Positions 7,636-8,066 of a stretch of 8,066 nucleotides of DNA are shown here, one piece after another. Under the pieces are notes generated by a model. The model saw only the letters and a program-made list of their open reading frames with translations, was not told the origin of the DNA and searched no databases. The stretch's first letter is position 1. Each line of letters starts with the position of its first letter. Source of the DNA: an uncultured Microbacterium sp. (GTDB taxonomy: Bacteria > Actinomycetota > Actinomycetes > Actinomycetales > Microbacteriaceae); the NCBI GenBank assembly GCA_947647645.1, contig CANSLE010000096.1, positions 1 to 8,066 on the forward strand. Reading direction: 5' to 3'. Both the position numbers and the translations under genes were made by a program.

Positions 7636-8066
7636 ATGTTCGACCTGCCGACCGATCTGCCGGCGGATCTCGTTCCGCTGTCGTGGCTGCTCGGCGTCTG
7701 GGAGGGGACCGGCGTCATCGACTACGAGGCCGACGGGGTCTCCTTCAGCGGTGAGTTCGCGCACCGCGTCAGCTTCAGCCACGATGGCGGCGACTACGTG
7801 AACTACGCGGCCAGCGCCTGGCTTCTCGGCGAGGAGGGCGCCCGCACGCCGCTCGTCGCCGAGACGGGGTTCTGGCGGATCGCACGCCCGTCCGGCGCCA
7901 CCGACCCCAGGCCCGCGCTGCTGCCGGCATCCACCACCCTCGACGTCCCGCGCACGGCCGATGACGTCGAGGCGCTGCGCAACGCCGAGGGGGGCTTCGA
8001 TCTCGAGGTCGCCCTCGTCCACTCCGACGGCATCAGCGAGCTGTACGTCGGTCAGGTGCGCGGTCC
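7636..8066 (+). CDS. Nitrobindin / FABP-family heme beta-barrel protein, N-terminal part (3' end outside window)
   Basis: The frame runs from ATG 7636 off the end of the window with 143 codons visible. The signature GVWEGTG (residues 20-26, GxWxGxG) and AETGFWR (75-81) identify the nitrobindin/THAP4-like family, ten-stranded barrels that bind ferric heme. Mycobacterial relatives are named peroxynitrite isomerases. A second family-like block, FDLEVALVHSDG followed by ISELYVG, lies at about 121-139. Between these blocks is a stretch of roughly 35 residues (85-120), rich in Pro and charged residues, that looks like an insertion relative to typical members. The heme-ligating His lies near the C-terminus of the family and is not visible. 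There is no ribosome site, and the gene starts five bases after the 37-residue gene, suggesting translational coupling. Confidence 0.85.
   Translation, partial: MFDLPTDLPADLVPLSWLLGVWEGTGVIDYEADGVSFSGEFAHRVSFSHDGGDYVNYAASAWLLGEEGARTPLVAETGFWRIARPSGATDPRPALLPASTTLDVPRTADDVEALRNAEGGFDLEVALVHSDGISELYVGQVRG

Overview
The window is high-GC DNA, densely packed with genes on both strands, and reads as chromosome of an actinobacterium. A Microbacteriaceae member close to Microbacterium is my best guess. The grounds are strong G/C bias at third codon positions, GTG and TTG starts, several genes whose -10 element sits too close to the start codon to leave a leader, and actinobacterial families (GlnR-type orphan regulator, Nudix-histidine phosphatase MutT1 next to ppk, Pls/PosA-type synthetase). 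The genus is an inference from family resemblance. I see no rRNA, tRNA, insertion sequence, CRISPR array or prophage gene, and no stretch over 300 bases without a gene.

Left part (1-3211). The window opens inside the C-terminal part of a Pls/PosA-family non-ribosomal peptide synthetase-like membrane protein, with two left-handed beta-helix modules separated by membrane segments. Its stop codon overlaps the GTG start of a compact M1 zinc metallopeptidase. A 4'-phosphopantetheinyl transferase gene converges on this pair from the other strand. Together they could make a small set: a carrier-protein synthetase, the enzyme that primes such carriers, and a peptidase that could act on the product or on a toxic intermediate.

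Middle part (2669-6318, minus strand). The transferase is the last gene of an apparent operon ppk - mutT1 - PPTase, joined by an ATGA overlap and a 3-base gap. Polyphosphate kinase keeps all the catalytic residues I could map. The mutT1 product joins a Nudix hydrolase to a SixA-like histidine phosphatase; ppk next to mutT1 is also the arrangement in Mycobacterium tuberculosis. Upstream of ppk is a pair of 11-base-spaced heptamers resembling a PhoP (PHO) box, next to a possible leaderless -10 element.

Right part (6390-8066). An orphan GlnR-like nitrogen regulator (minus strand) is divergent from a plus-strand run of two small membrane proteins (95 and 37 residues) and the start of a nitrobindin/FABP-family heme-barrel gene that runs off the window. 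The 37-residue gene is short enough to be missed by automated calling. The divergent region holds a strong GC-rich inverted repeat. Placing a nitrogen regulator beside polyphosphate kinase puts nitrogen and phosphate functions side by side.

Across the window the heptamer GGCATCC/GGATGCC occurs 13 times, far more than base composition predicts, and it often carries otherwise disfavoured codons.
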